NCBI GenBank assembly: GCA_948567375.1
Contig: OX419755.1
Coordinates: 63,616,944 to 63,680,943, forward strand
DNA length: 64,000 nt
DNA from: Lunularia cruciata
Taxonomy: Eukaryota > Streptophyta > Marchantiopsida > Lunulariales > Lunulariaceae
Reading direction: 5' to 3'
Part shown: positions 22,816 to 33,751 of the stretch, piece after piece
How the letters are laid out: each line of letters begins with the position of its first letter
Position numbering within the stretch: position 1 is the stretch's first letter
The notes under the pieces: model-generated
What the model was told of the DNA's origin: nothing
Databases searched by the model: none
What the model saw: the letters and a program-made list of their open reading frames with translations, nothing else
Made by a program: the position numbers and the translations under genes

Positions 22816-23273
22816 TAGTTCAACCCCATATTTTTTTTACACTAAGAGTAGACATTAAGTTTCAAATTTAACTCTACTCTATAGAATATATATCTATATA
22901 TTCTATACTCTACTCTATACATTTTCTTTGGACATTCAATTTCATTTTTTAGCTTAACCTAGTATTTTCTTCTCAGATCATCCATGAGAAAGTCCATAAT
23001 GAGTTTCTATTTTGGCTAAACTTAAATTTTGGCTCTCCCCCAAAGGCTTAACCTTTTATCCCTTGTTTTGTGAATCAGGCCACACATTAGTAGTTGAAAG
23101 CAACTCAAAAGGGAAATTGAAAAAACTATACACCTCACTCTAGAGTTAGAAATGGAAGAAGCCTAGGATTTAGTAAATTTTAGTATGGATGACTGGGCAA
23201 AGGAGCTTCAAGGACAAGGAGGAAAGTGTTGGTAAAGTGGTAGGATTTTATACATAGTGGCATATATCTTACC
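22816..23273 (+). repeat. duplicated flank segment, copy 2
   Basis: Second copy of 8219-8668, starting at TTAGTTCAACCCC right where family C sequence stops. It carries an extra stretch (about 22880-22918) and lacks one present near 8600. It leads into the A host 5' LTR, as in copy 1. Confidence 0.75.
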
Positions 23274-23771
23274 TATAACAAAATGGAATTTACCAATGAG
23301 TTAGTTGAGACTTACAAAATAGCAAGTTGGCCAAATTAGCCAAGAATCATAAAAGTATTCTAGAAGCATCTAGGAATCTACTTGGTTACCTTCCAATTAA
23401 TGGGTTAATGTCCATACCAAGTGGTGACTTTTAGGGGGAAGTTTCTTGGGAAGCTTCTCGGCTAGCTTAGTTTGCATGCCAAGTAGATTGCTTCTAGAAG
23501 GAAGCTTCCCGACTAGCTTAGCTTGCACATCAAGTAGACATTTTTTAGAAGAAAACTTCTCAAGAAGTTTCCCAATTACTTTGGCTTGCACTCTAAGAAA
23601 GCGGCTTTTAGGAAGCTTCATGAGAAGCTTCTAAAGAACCTTATATGTTTCTTATTAAATAACAAAGCCCAAGCTCATGCTAAGTATTTGGAGTTTCTAT
23701 CATTTGAGAGTCTCAATATGATCTTTCATTCCAATCTTCCATTCTCCTATTTCTCTCCTTGGTGTTTTACA
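23274..23771 (+). repeat. family A host element 5' LTR (498 bp)
   Basis: Starts TATAACAAAATGG, ends TTTTACA, with the usual GAAGCTTC / TTCTAGAAG clusters. Left flank TTACC nearly matches the bases following the 3' LTR at 48284 (TTAAC), so these two LTRs probably bound one insertion. Confidence 0.8.
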
Positions 23772-24291
23772 TTAGTTTCAAAGCAAGAATAGAATGGATG
23801 GAATTTATGGACCACCAAATCCATTTCCACCAAACCATCAAGATTTTTGTATCCATGTACTAACTAAGCATCATTTCACATAGTTCATCATCTCATGGTT
23901 TGGGCAAAATTTACGAAATGCAATCACATTGTTTGATGAACCCTTGGTAAGTCTACTTGTAACTAATGGGGAATGGTGGATGTATTGTATCTACATGTTA
24001 ACTTAGATAAAATGTATGTAGTTTATATAGAGTAGTGGCCATGGCCGCAATGCCCAAATTTATCATTGCCATGCAACAACAAATTAAGCACCTTACTTGA
24101 TTGTTGAAAGATCAAGATCATTAGCAAGAAGAGCATGTAGATAGAGCATCATTTTGAGAAGGAAAGCAAATCCAATTTCCAAAGTCCAAGTTATTTGAAA
24201 GAAAGAACCTCTCGGGCATAACGGAGATTTTTTTTATTGTAAATAATATTTTGAAGCTACAAATCTTCAAGATGAAAGTAGATAGATTTCA
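23772..24291 (+). pseudogene. A host leader and gag, left half
   Basis: Mutated primer site and N-terminal gag matching A1, including the block with TGATTGTTGAAAGA. Similarity to A stops at about 24291 and family B LTR begins. The right half of the same gag resumes at 43630. Confidence 0.75.
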
Positions 24292-24912
24292 TGTTGTTAT
24301 ATTATTTATAGCGTCACACCTAGATTACTTGGACTCTAGAGTAGTAGTGTTGGTAGTTAGGAGTATTTTGGTAGTTACTCATAGACTGCTTGTTGACGGA
24401 CAGATTTTGTGTTTGGGGTACTGACTACATGGTGGAGCTCGTCGTTACTTGCACCATTTGGACCGTTAGGTGTGCCGTCAATAGGACCTATCATGCCATT
24501 TGTAGTCTTGCATCTAGATTACTCAAACAATGGACTTGCAGTGATAGTAGTTATATGTATTTCAGCAATTTCCCATAGACTACTTTCTGATGGTCAGATT
24601 TTGTGTTCAAGGTATTTACTGTGGGACCCACCATCACTTTGCACCATCAAGTGTGCCATCAGCGTGACTATTAGGATTTCAGACCTACCTCAAGTCCAAG
24701 GGTATACTTTTGAAGTGCATCTCCAGGGAGCTCACTTCTTTGAGTTCTTGGTTATGGTGGACAGAGGCCGGCGAGCGTAACCTTGATTCTCATAGCTAGA
24801 GTAGGTATGGCTTGACTATAAATAGTACCATGTTGTTTGCAATTTATAGAGTGACAGATCAAGTACTTATCTGATTTGAGTTGATTTGAGAGTTGTAAAT
24901 GATCTGATTACA
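24292..24912 (+). repeat. B1 5' LTR (R-U5-like part, 621 bp)
   Basis: Corresponds to the LTR from TGTCATGCC to ATTACA, so it lacks the TATA-bearing first part found in 34242-34348. An internal segment of roughly 170 bases around CACCTAGATTACTTGGACTC is present twice, which explains the greater length. Its left edge is the breakpoint in A gag. Confidence 0.7.
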
Positions 24913-26245
24913 TCAAAGAAGTGAAGTTAGGGAGAAATTGGAGGCAAAAACTACAAGTGTTGGTGGTATCTCCAAGTGTAGTGGATCATTGGTAGCTCAA
25001 TTGAAGTTCAAGTTTTCCTTAGTGTGCAAAAGCTTGTTGCTTGATGCAGATTTTGCAGTAAGGCATACTGTGTGTGGAAGCGTTGACCAATTTTTGAGCA
25101 AAGAAGAAGCAATTTCCAAGCAGTGGTTGTGATTTTGAGCTCAAGAGGTGAAGGCACGACCAATTTGTTGCAAGTTGGGTTCAAAAAGTAAAATTGAAGG
25201 TGGATTTGGGAACCTATTCTTGTGAATTTGTGATTTGGAAAAAACTATTAATTCAGTTTGGCTCAAGTGGAGAGTTCATGGAGGATTTGGTGATCAACCA
25301 AATTTAGGGTTTACATCAGATTTTTTCAGGAGTTTACGTCAGATTTTGGCCAGATTTGGAGGAGTTTCAAAGTTGTAGATTTTGGCCAGAGTTGGTGGAT
25401 TTTTTGCCAAATTTGGAGGAGGTTTGAAGTGGTAAGAAGAAATGCTTCATTTGGGTGTTTAGAGGCTTTGAGGCATAGGGCTGTGGGCTATAAGAAGCTA
25501 CAAAGGCCCAGAAGTGCCAACAAGCCAGCTTGTTGGTGTGAGGCTAGCTAGTTTAGAGTAGATCTTGGTCATTGTTTTGCAAAATCTATCCATCCTGCTA
25601 GATTGTATGCAATAGGGTTTTACCTCTAGATCTCTTGTTCCTAGACTGGTGCCCTAGCCAACTGGTACATCCTCACTTGTTGTCATAGTGAGTGGCTCAT
25701 TGTTTCTATACGCTTGTAACTTTGGCTAGGAGAATCAATTTGATCTCATTCTTATTGATCCTAGTAGCTTAGGACATGGATACAAACTTCTCTTATGTCA
25801 AACATCAAATGGTGGTAGAGTCAATCTCGTGTTACTTTATGAGATAGAGGGTTTTTGTTTAGATTTTTTCTGATTGGACCTCCTCCATTCTTTGATTCTT
25901 GTTTGTGCACCATGTTTGTATGAGGTGCCTTGACTTTTGAGCATTGGTACTTTGGTGTGCTCTTGGTAGTGATGTTGGAGTGATGACCATTCAAACTACC
26001 TTTGTTTCTCTATGGTGGGGTAGGAAGTGATGACCTGTAGACCATGAGAGTGTGTGTTATAATGGTAGGTAACAAGTTGCTCTTTCCCCTAGTGTAGTTA
26101 TCTCAATTAGAGTTACATTAGTTGGTGGTGTTCCGTGGGTATTGGCACTAAGTTGTGCTCAGTTGGTGTTGGCACTTGGTGGAGTACTTGAAGTTGCAAT
26201 TTGCAGTTGCAATTTGTGGTCTTGGTTTGCGGTTACTTTGTCACG
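24913..26245 (+). other. B1 leader, noncoding
   Basis: About 1.3 kb between LTR and gag with no recognisable protein. Begins TCAAAGAAGTG and holds the uninterrupted version of the A1 insertion site (GTTGGTGGTATCTCCAAG, about 24958-24975). Confidence 0.65.
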
Positions 26246-27030
26246 ATGGAGTTCTTTGGGGATTCTAGAAGAGTTAGCCTTGTAGTACACAATGGATTCA
26301 CTCAGAGTGGCACTCAATATCAGCCCGTATCTCAGGTCCTAGTGATTGAGTTGGATGACTTCATCTAGGAGTTTGATAGTTGTTGCGATCTATAGCAGAT
26401 GCAGAACCTGACTTTGCTTACACCTTTCATGGCATAGAAGGAGTTTTTTCAGCATTTGGAGGGTCTGCCGATGGACGACTACCACGAGTTTAGGAGAGCT
26501 CATTTGGAGGAGATTGAGTTATGGAGACAATATTGGTCTCCAAACTATATCTCCATCTTTTCAGGCTTGACTGCCATGAGTAGATTGGTTGTACCCACAA
26601 GTTCTAGCTCAAGTAGTGTTGGTGGAGCTAGTGGAGGTGCACTAGCTGGAGATAGTGCTATCACAAGTCGAGGTACCAATGTAGGAGGTGGTGTGGTACC
26701 GGGGTTTAACTCCATGGTGGAGTTCTTCTAGCGTTTGAGGCAAAACTACCAAGGAGTGCGGACTGACAAGTTGAGGAGCTTGCATGAGTTCCAGTGGAAG
26801 GTTAGAGAGAGCCTACATGAGGCATACACTTGCATGAGATGGCTGATCAATTTCACTCAGGGAGTTATTGAGGCCCAAGCAGTCCAATTTTGGTATCAAA
26901 TACAAGACAAGGAGTTGTAATGTAGAGTTTGTGATGCTACGTTGTTACAAGCTATTTTTCCTACTTTGGCAATGGTCTTTGGTTTAATTGAGCGTATTGA
27001 GCTCAACATGGTGGAGAAGAGAGTGTGACA
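26246..27030 (+). pseudogene. B1 gag
   Basis: Frame from ATG 26246. Blocks LDDFI, EFDSCCDL, LEGLPMDDYHEFRRAH, EIELWRQYWSPNYIS, a Ser/Gly-rich linker, then RLRQNYQGVRTDKLRSL and AVQFWYQ: a retrotransposon gag core shared with B0 and B2. In-frame stops (for example after LDDFI and MVEFF) fit former CAG, CAA or TGG codons. The role would be the RNA-packaging capsid. I cannot assign it to a named gag clade. Confidence 0.8.
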
Positions 27031-27209
27031 TCTGGATTTGGTAAGGAGACCTCATCCATAGTTATGACTTCTTCTAGAGTATAGTAGAGTCACCAAGTCC
27101 AATTGGTTTTTGAGGATAGGGTGGACAGCCTAGGTCCTATAGAGCGAGTGGAGGGCCTACTATAGTTAGACCCTTACCTTCATTTTTGGGTAGTGTGAGT
27201 AGCAATCAA

Positions 27210-27365
27210 TGAGTACTATTGTTGCTTGTTGGACTTGTGGTGGACCTCACCATTGGAGAGAGTGTACTCAGGGCAGTGGACTTGATACCTCTGGTGCATC
27301 ATAGCCAACACAAAGCTAGTGTGAGCATTGCCATAGATTTGGTCACACTAGTGACTTGTGCGTTG
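27210..27365 (+). pseudogene. B1 nucleocapsid: two zinc knuckles
   Basis: CWTCGGPHHWREC at about 27222-27260 and CEHCHRFGHTSDLC at about 27322-27363, both CCHC type, separated by about 20 codons that include one stop. Followed by HPK, typical of the nucleocapsid end of plant gypsy gag. B2 has the same pair near 37110-37250, damaged in the second knuckle. Confidence 0.8.
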
Positions 27366-28200
27366 ACCTACACCCAAAGTTACAAAGTGGTAGGGTTGCA
27401 ATGGTAGGGTTGCAATAGAGGAGCTCTAGTTCATAGAGGAAGAGGTGGTAGAGGTGGTGGTAGAAGATCTACATGTGGTAGAGGTGCACTACTTGCCCTT
27501 ACTTCTGAAATAGCTATGGCTACTCAGATTGAGCAATTGGAGTAGAGATTAGCTTGTATGGCCATTGCTCATAGGAGATCAAATTTGGGTGTTGAGACTT
27601 CCACCTCATATGTTGGTGATAGAGATGCTTTGACTTTATGTGCAAAGCAATATAGGTGGATGTATCTACAATAGTGACTAGGAGTGCAATTCATGCTCCA
27701 AAGCCTAGAGATGCATTAGTGGAGTTGGACCCACAAAGAGAAGAGGTTGGGAGATAAGTTAGATTTCCCCAGTCTTTCATGCTCTCTAAGGCATTGCAGA
27801 CAACATCCATGGCTCCTAGATGTCCCAATGCAAGTGTGGTAGGTGGTGATGGAGTGCATGATATACTACTCGCTAGTCAATCATATGCTACTACACAAAC
27901 TAAGTCTAACATGATGTTGGAGGCGGCTCAGCTGATTATGCGGTGCCCTTTGTTTTCAGCTAGTGATATGTTTACATTGTGAGTTGACCCAACCCCAATG
28001 TTCCGGTTGGCTGCCACGCTTTGTCAGAGTAAGAAAGATGCAGCTCCTACTACTAGAGCAAAGGTGGTTGATAGTGGAGCTGACTTGGTTGGAGCATGGG
28101 ATCCATTTAGCGACCAATGGTTTATGGTAGGCAACAATGGCTAGATTAGAGGAGTTGCCAACTAGACCGGCCTTTGAGAGAGCACGGTTCACACCTGGTG
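27366..28200 (+). pseudogene. B1 region between nucleocapsid and protease
   Basis: Decayed continuation of the polyprotein. It includes a Gly/Arg-rich stretch (about 27420-27490), a conserved block ALVELDPQREEVGR (about 27712-27755) and SNMMLEAAQLIMRCPLFSA (about 27905-27960). All are also in B2 (about 37560-37830). No known domain is recognised; it may be a structural linker or part of a protease prodomain. Confidence 0.55.
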
Positions 28201-28239
28201 TTGTCTTATTGGATAACTAGAGGAGGATTTTCTGTTTGG

Positions 28240-28560
28240 TGGGACCTTTAGAGAAGGTCTATATGCTAGAGAGAGTCTTGTTAGACTTTAATGTATAGCT
28301 CCTTATGTTGGGGAAGGCTGCAGCAATTGGTCTAGAGTTACGGGAGACCGATGTAGAGAGGTGTCCATTTTAGATCTAAACATCTCTAGGTGGTGGTTTG
28401 ACACGATACATCACACATGGGGCTTGTTATCCAAGTTCAGCCTGGTCATCCAATTGATAGCTTGGTGGTGAGAGCTCAGGCTATTGCAATAATAGCTGAG
28501 TCATACGATGTGCTAGTTGGAGGAGCAATGTTATACCCCATGGGTTTCAATATTGACTAT
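28240..28560 (+). pseudogene. B1 aspartic protease
   Basis: Retropepsin-like block: LLD followed by the active-site triad, then LMLGKAAAIGLELRETDVE, SLGGG, and a C-terminal YDVLVGGAMLYPMGFNIDYW. In B1 the triad reads D-F-N (28283-28291, two changes from D-S-G); B2 keeps DSG at 38151-38159. The protease would cut the polyprotein; this copy is inactive. Confidence 0.75.
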
Positions 28561-28998
28561 TGGGAGGAGACAACCTCCTATAGACCAAGTTGGCAGTCTG
28601 GTGAGGGACGGGTATGTCATCCACCAATATGCTTCAATAGTGGCAGTCTTGGCCCACTACAGTGTGAGACCATAGCAATATCAGTTTCAGCTTTTAGTGG
28701 TGCAATTACTTGGCCTGGTGACTTGTTGGAGAGGAACGCCTATGCAAAGGATACTCTAGTTCTAGAGGAGATCACTCGGATTTTGAGTACAAGTGGGATT
28801 GTTCCATCCATCTTGGATGTTCCATTGTGGATTTCAGCGGAGGCATTGCAGTAGCATGCAGATTATTTGGTGCAAAAGGCTTGGAGTGGAGCCTTTGTAC
28901 CATCAGGAGATAAGTGTGAGGATAAGCCTCTAGAGTTGATTACCTTGAAACCTTTGGATACCACACTCATTGCTTGGTAGTATCTAGTAGAGGGGATA
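28561..28998 (+). pseudogene. B1 spacer between protease and methyltransferase
   Basis: Open for a long stretch (part of 28417-28854), with SYRPSWQSGEGR, then AFSGAITWPGDLLERN, EITRILSTSGIVPSI and VPLWISAEALQ. The same blocks are recognisable in B2 (38420-38700). It is therefore a conserved part of the element, but I do not recognise a domain. It may be the N-terminal lead of the methyltransferase. Confidence 0.55.
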
Positions 28999-29985
28999 TG
29001 TCTATTGGAGTTGTTTGGTGGAATTAGCACCAAACTAGCTGCGGTATTACAAGGGGGAATACAAGTACAAAGGTACTTGTATGTGGAGAGAGATGAGACT
29101 ACTAGGCAAGTCTCTCTACATCATGTGGCACACTTGGCCTACTGGTATCCTGAGTTATTACCCATGTCAGCAATCAGAGGTTACCAAAAGGCTCTACCAA
29201 CAAATATTTCCTTACTGGGAGTGCATGATCTAGAGAGATATGGGCTTGTTTACTTGGTGCTTTTTGGATGGCCATGTTAAGGACAAACACATGTTGGCCA
29301 AGGTTTGGATCTTCAAGATCCTCATTCTGTTGTGTTTTGGAAGATGTTACATATACTACAACATCTCCAAGTTCATGAGTCTATTTCTCTAGCTTACATT
29401 TTGGAGAACATTCCTTTGATAGGTGATTCTTGCACCAGAGTGGTGGCAATTACACATTCGGTCTATTCTTAGATGTGACTTGTTGTATTGTTAGATGTAG
29501 CTAGAGTGGGATCACTTGCCTATCATCTTTGTCTTTGGTGGACAAACCTCTTACCCAAAGAGGTTTTATAGTGTGCTTATGATGGGATTCAACAACTTGG
29601 CCACATCTTTGTTGATGATATCTTGGAAGTTGAGTGTTAGTCTCAAGCAACGGTAGTGGCTGATAGGTCATCTATGGTAGTGGTGAACCTAGTTGGATAG
29701 CCTAGAGCCGCATTTCCCACACTCATGAGTTTCCTAGGCTCTCATGCTTTTTGAGAGGAAGGACCTAGATTGGTTTGGGACTCATAGTTAAAGCAATTGG
29801 TGGAGCCCAACATTGATGAGAGAGAGTAGGTGATGGGTTTTTGCACCGGTATTACTACTATTCTAGTAGTGTTAAAGGCATCCAAGCATCAGGTGTTAGG
29901 TCAGGCTATGGACTTGAATTGTTTGACTTGGATTGTGAGCCTTGGCTTTGTAGAGCACTGTAGGATGCACTTGATATGCATCACC
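28999..29985 (+). pseudogene. B1 DNMT3-like cytosine-5 DNA methyltransferase domain
   Basis: In one frame, with C5-methyltransferase motifs in order. Motif I: LLELFGGISTKLAAVL (SAM binding, like DNMT3 LFDGIGT). Motif II region: RYLYVERDE. Motif IV: LFGWPC at about 29260-29277, whose Cys is the catalytic nucleophile; the next codon is TAA (29278) where Gln is expected. Motif VI: LENIP (Glu at 29404). Motif VIII region: ARVGSLAYHLCLWWTNLLP (29500-29556), matching the DNMT3-type end of the core. Motifs IX-X: DERE, stop, VMGF, and VLGQAMDLNCLTWIVS (29815-29940), as DNMT3 has before its C-terminus. It lies between protease and RT in the same polyprotein. It would methylate cytosine using SAM. Several stops make it a pseudogene. 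Confidence 0.85.
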
Positions 29986-30560
29986 ACTCAAACACTTGTG
30001 AGCCATGTGCCTATCGAGACGATCCAAGCACATGCTATGGGCAATAGACCAAGTGGATAGGGTATTCTTGGGATGCAACCAGTGGCTACTAAGGAGAGTG
30101 GTCTACTTGGAGTCCATCTAGGTGAGCGTGGTCTACTTGGCTTACACCCTTGGTCTACTTGGGATGCAGCTAGAGGACGTATGGAGCTTGTAGCTAGATC
30201 AGAGGGAGTTTTTCACATAGAGGTTGGAACCTCTAGTAGTTGGAAGCATGACACTATTGCTCCTAAGGGGCCAATGTAGCAGCCAGTCAGCACGTCTTCC
30301 ACTCTTACTATAGTTACATAGGATACTTGGGAGCCAGATCTTGGACCCAAACTTATAGGAGAGGAAAGATGGAGAGTTTGGAGGTTCTTGAGGAGCTACA
30401 CAAGTTATTTAGCCTTCAATATGAAGGATTTGGGTGCTCTAAAAAGACTTGGTATATGGATTGAGCTGACTAGTGATACACTAATTTTTTGACGTCCTTA
30501 TTGCTATAGTGACATGGAGAGGACATTGATTCAGAGCAAGAATAGAGACCTTTTTGAGGC
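29986..30560 (+). pseudogene. B1 spacer between methyltransferase and RT
   Basis: Contains a short repeated theme GLLGVH / LGERGLLGLHPWSTW (30090-30170), present also in B2 (39920-40000). It then runs into the RT N-terminus (about 30560) through a decayed stretch with EVLEELHKLFSLQYEGFG. No known domain. Confidence 0.5.
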
Positions 30561-31770
30561 TAGTTTGGTAGAGATCTCACATGGAGAGTATGCATTAGCT
30601 ACAGTGATGCCAGCCAAGAAGGATATGCATGACAACTACATAGATATGTAGATGTGGAGATTACTATCCTATCAATTGATAGACCAGAGTTGATCGGTAT
30701 GCCATGCCTACACTGGAGGAGTTTTTGATGCGATTGGGCATGCAAAGGTCTTCAATACTTTGGATCTTTGAGCAAGATATCATCAATTGCCAATCTAGAT
30801 AGCATTCTGGGCTATTGATCCTCACAGTAATGTTATATCAGTGTTATATTAGTGCTATAGGATGTGTTATATTAGTGGAAGTTCTTATTGTTTGGGTTAA
30901 AGAACGTTCCTACCATGTTCTATAGGGTCATGGATAGGATCCTAGCTGGATTGGATTTTTCTCAATATTATATTAAAAACATTTTGGTCTATAGCACTAC
31001 TATGGAGGAGCATGAGAGACAGTTGTTGGAGGTCTTTGAGAGGTTGAGATCTCATAGACTCAAATTACATCTTGGGAAGTGTAGGTTCTTCCATGAGCAA
31101 GTTGAGTATTTGGGTCACACTATCTACCTTAGAGGATTTGGTGTTCAATAGACCAAGGTGGAGGCTATTGTACATATTCCTTAGCTTATGGATGTGAGCA
31201 GAGTGTGAGCATTCCTTGGGTTGGTGAACTTCTATTGCCGCTATGTTAGAGGATTTAGTGTCACTGCCAAGGCCTTGACAAAGTTGACCAAGCTTACACA
31301 AGAGTGGTGTTGGGGAGATGAGCAAGAGAGAGCTTTTGTAGAGCTCAAGGAAAGGTTGACATCTACTTCTATTTTGAGGAGACCGATCAGAGGATGACCA
31401 TTTCAGGTTCATACTGATTGGAGTATGTTGGGGCTTTGAGCAGTACTCACCCAACATGATGATGAGGGGAAGGAGTTTGTAGTGGCCTTATGCTAGTCGC
31501 TCCAACAATTCAGCGGAGGCAAAGTATAGTTCATATGAGGGAGAGTGCTTGGGCAGTAGTTTGGGTAGTAGCTCATTTCCGATGTTACCTATTTGGTAAT
31601 CCCTTTACTCTCATCATTGATCATCAGCCATTGAAGTGGTTGATGGATTCTGACAAGCTTTCAAGGAAGCGTGCACAATGGACTTTGATTTTATAGGAGT
31701 ATGATTTCATGATTGTTCATTGACTTGGAGTGGTGAATGGTGATGCAGATGGGTTAAGTAGAAACCCATG
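30560..31770 (+). pseudogene. B1 reverse transcriptase and RNase H
   Basis: RT blocks include KVFNTLDL, FGLKNVPTMFYRVMDRILAGL, the palm region YYIKNILVYS and VEYLGHTIY. The catalytic DD of Y-x-D-D is changed to K-N (GATGAC to AAAAAC at about 30976). RNase H follows (HTDWSMLGL, a segment with NNSAEAKYSS, then LIIDHQPLKWLMDS and VNGDADGLSRNP, about 31400-31770). Frames switch several times. Typical Ty3/gypsy RT/RH. Confidence 0.85.
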
Positions 31771-31849
31771 TCCCAACCAGCAGGATCAGAACAGAGCATG
31801 TTGACATGGTGAGACAAATAAGGAGATGTTGCCAGGTTGACATGCATCT

Positions 31850-33600
31850 GCCTTTTTGTGTATATTTTCTAAGGCTTTGGTGGTATCTCTCTCAATGCAT
31901 ATAGGAGGAGTTATTGAGGTCACAGATCTAGAGAGTGAAGATATTGGTACAGTTCAACAATATATTTATGGTGACATCTTAGTGATGGATTATCATGGCA
32001 TTGGTGTTGTAGGTGGCATAGTTAAGGTTAAGGAGAGAGATTGTGTCCTTCAACAAACCACACAATTTAGATTGGAGGGCAAACACCTTTTGCGGGTATA
32101 GGAGGATGGTAGAGTGCAAGTAGTAGTACTACTTCCATCTTAGAGACCATAGTTGGTCCGTCATGCTCATGAGGAGCTAGGACATTTTGGAGTAAAGCAT
32201 ACATATAGCTTACTCCATAGTCATTATTGGTGGTGCAATATGCAGACCAAGGTATAGCATATTTTTGCTAGATATGTGGTTTGTGACCAAGTTAGAGCAT
32301 CATTCAATGCTCCCATGCCACAATTACATCCATTACCTATCATGAGATTGGATTACTATTGGATTTTGGACTTCTTTGGACCTTTACTGCTGACTATAGA
32401 ACATCATCGGTATGTTTTGGTTATGGTAGAGCACTTCTCCAAGTGGATTGAATCTGTGGCACTTCTTGACAAGTCTAGTGAAGGGACAACTTACTTGTTC
32501 TTGGATCATGTTCTTAGTCATTTTGGTATACAAGCCAAGGTTTTGACTGATCTATAATACCCATTTGTGCATGTGTGTGGTATTGTGATATTTAGCTTGG
32601 TATTAAAAGTATTTGAGAGATATCATTTACATAGAGATAAAGGATGTTTCTACATTAGTCATGATTAGCTAAATTTAGTCATAGCTAAGATAGAGGGGAC
32701 TTTACTTTAGAGGAAGTGGAAAAGATGAGCACCACTATTTTAGATTCTAGTGTGTTGACTTGATATTATTCTTAGGTGTTTGGCTTTGAAGAAAGAGTTG
32801 AGAACTCTTGGGCTCGCAAGCCTTTTTGTTTTTGATTCTTCTATAGTCCAAGGATAGCCCATGTGAAGAAATCATTGACTTGGTAGTTGGGTCAAGATAA
32901 GATCACATGCTAGTAATATGCACATGAGAATGGATATTCTTTTCTATTTTTTGACTTTACTTGAATTTTAGTCTAGTAACTTGAGTTACTATGGTAATTA
33001 GTAACTTTGGTTCATAACTATTTCACAAGTATATAAACAAGCGGTGAGGAGGTACTCATTATCCTTTCATTTGCAACTATCTCTCTCATTGAGTTCTCTA
33101 GTGAGCAATGTCTTGAGTCTTGGAGTGTTAGCCTTGGAAGAGTATGATGGAGTTGGGGTTCCTTGCCTTCTTAGTCCATGATGCGCTACCATAATAGCCA
33201 TCAGAGGTTCATCTTGAGTGAGAGACAAGCCGGCTCATAAATCAAGGTACAAATTTCTTGGGAGAGTTTCAAGTCTTGTGTGACAAGGCTTTGATTGATC
33301 ATTGTACTATATCTCAAGATCACTCTAAGGCAGATGGCTTAGTAGAGAGAGTGGTTCAAATGGTGAAGAGAGGATTGCAAAAGTATGGTTTGCAGAGAAA
33401 CCACTTGGGAGATTGGGATCTCCAATTACCTTGGTTGGCCATGGGCTATTGGTTCAGCCAGCAAGCCTCCTTAGCATCTTTCTTTCCTTACTCCCTACTC
33501 TATAGACAAGATCCAAATTTACCAATAGCCATTTGTCAAGATATTATTGTAGTTTTGGACTTGGATGATCCAAATGTATAGATGAGCGCTTATTCTTAAT
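31850..33600 (+). pseudogene. B1 integrase, split by a solo LTR
   Basis: HHCC-like N-terminus (HAHEELGHFGVKH ... VVCDQVRASFNAP), then the catalytic core with Asp in LDFFGPL, Asp in VLTD (about 32545) and Glu in GLVERVVQMVKRG (about 33335). The core is cut at VLTD by the 687-bp family C LTR 32553-33239 and resumes at NFLGEFQVL. The C-terminal part (GDWDLQLPWLAMGYW, LLYRQDPNLP) is typical of gypsy integrases. Confidence 0.85.
32553..33239 (+). mobile_element. solo family C LTR inside B1 integrase
   Basis: Matches 17746-18437 end to end, starting TATAATACCC (one change from TGTAATACCC) and ending CTCATA. Host integrase codons continue on both sides. The flanks GATC and AATC fit a 4-base duplication with one transition. 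A solo LTR of this kind arises by LTR-LTR recombination that removes the internal region. Confidence 0.85.
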
Positions 33601-33751
33601 GAGTAGAGATCTTTCAGAGAGTGATGTTAATGGCTTTTGAGAACTTGGCAATTGCTCAGCATAGAGATACCTTACGCTATGCTACCATTTGAGGAAGAGG
33701 TTATAGACCCTCAATCTGTGAAACTATGTATATCTACTACAGACAACACCA

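Noticed and set aside
28999..29985. A host DNA methyltransferase pseudogene that merely lies next to a transposon
   Set aside because: In both B1 and B2 the domain sits between protease and RT at the same distance from each, which fits an element-encoded domain.
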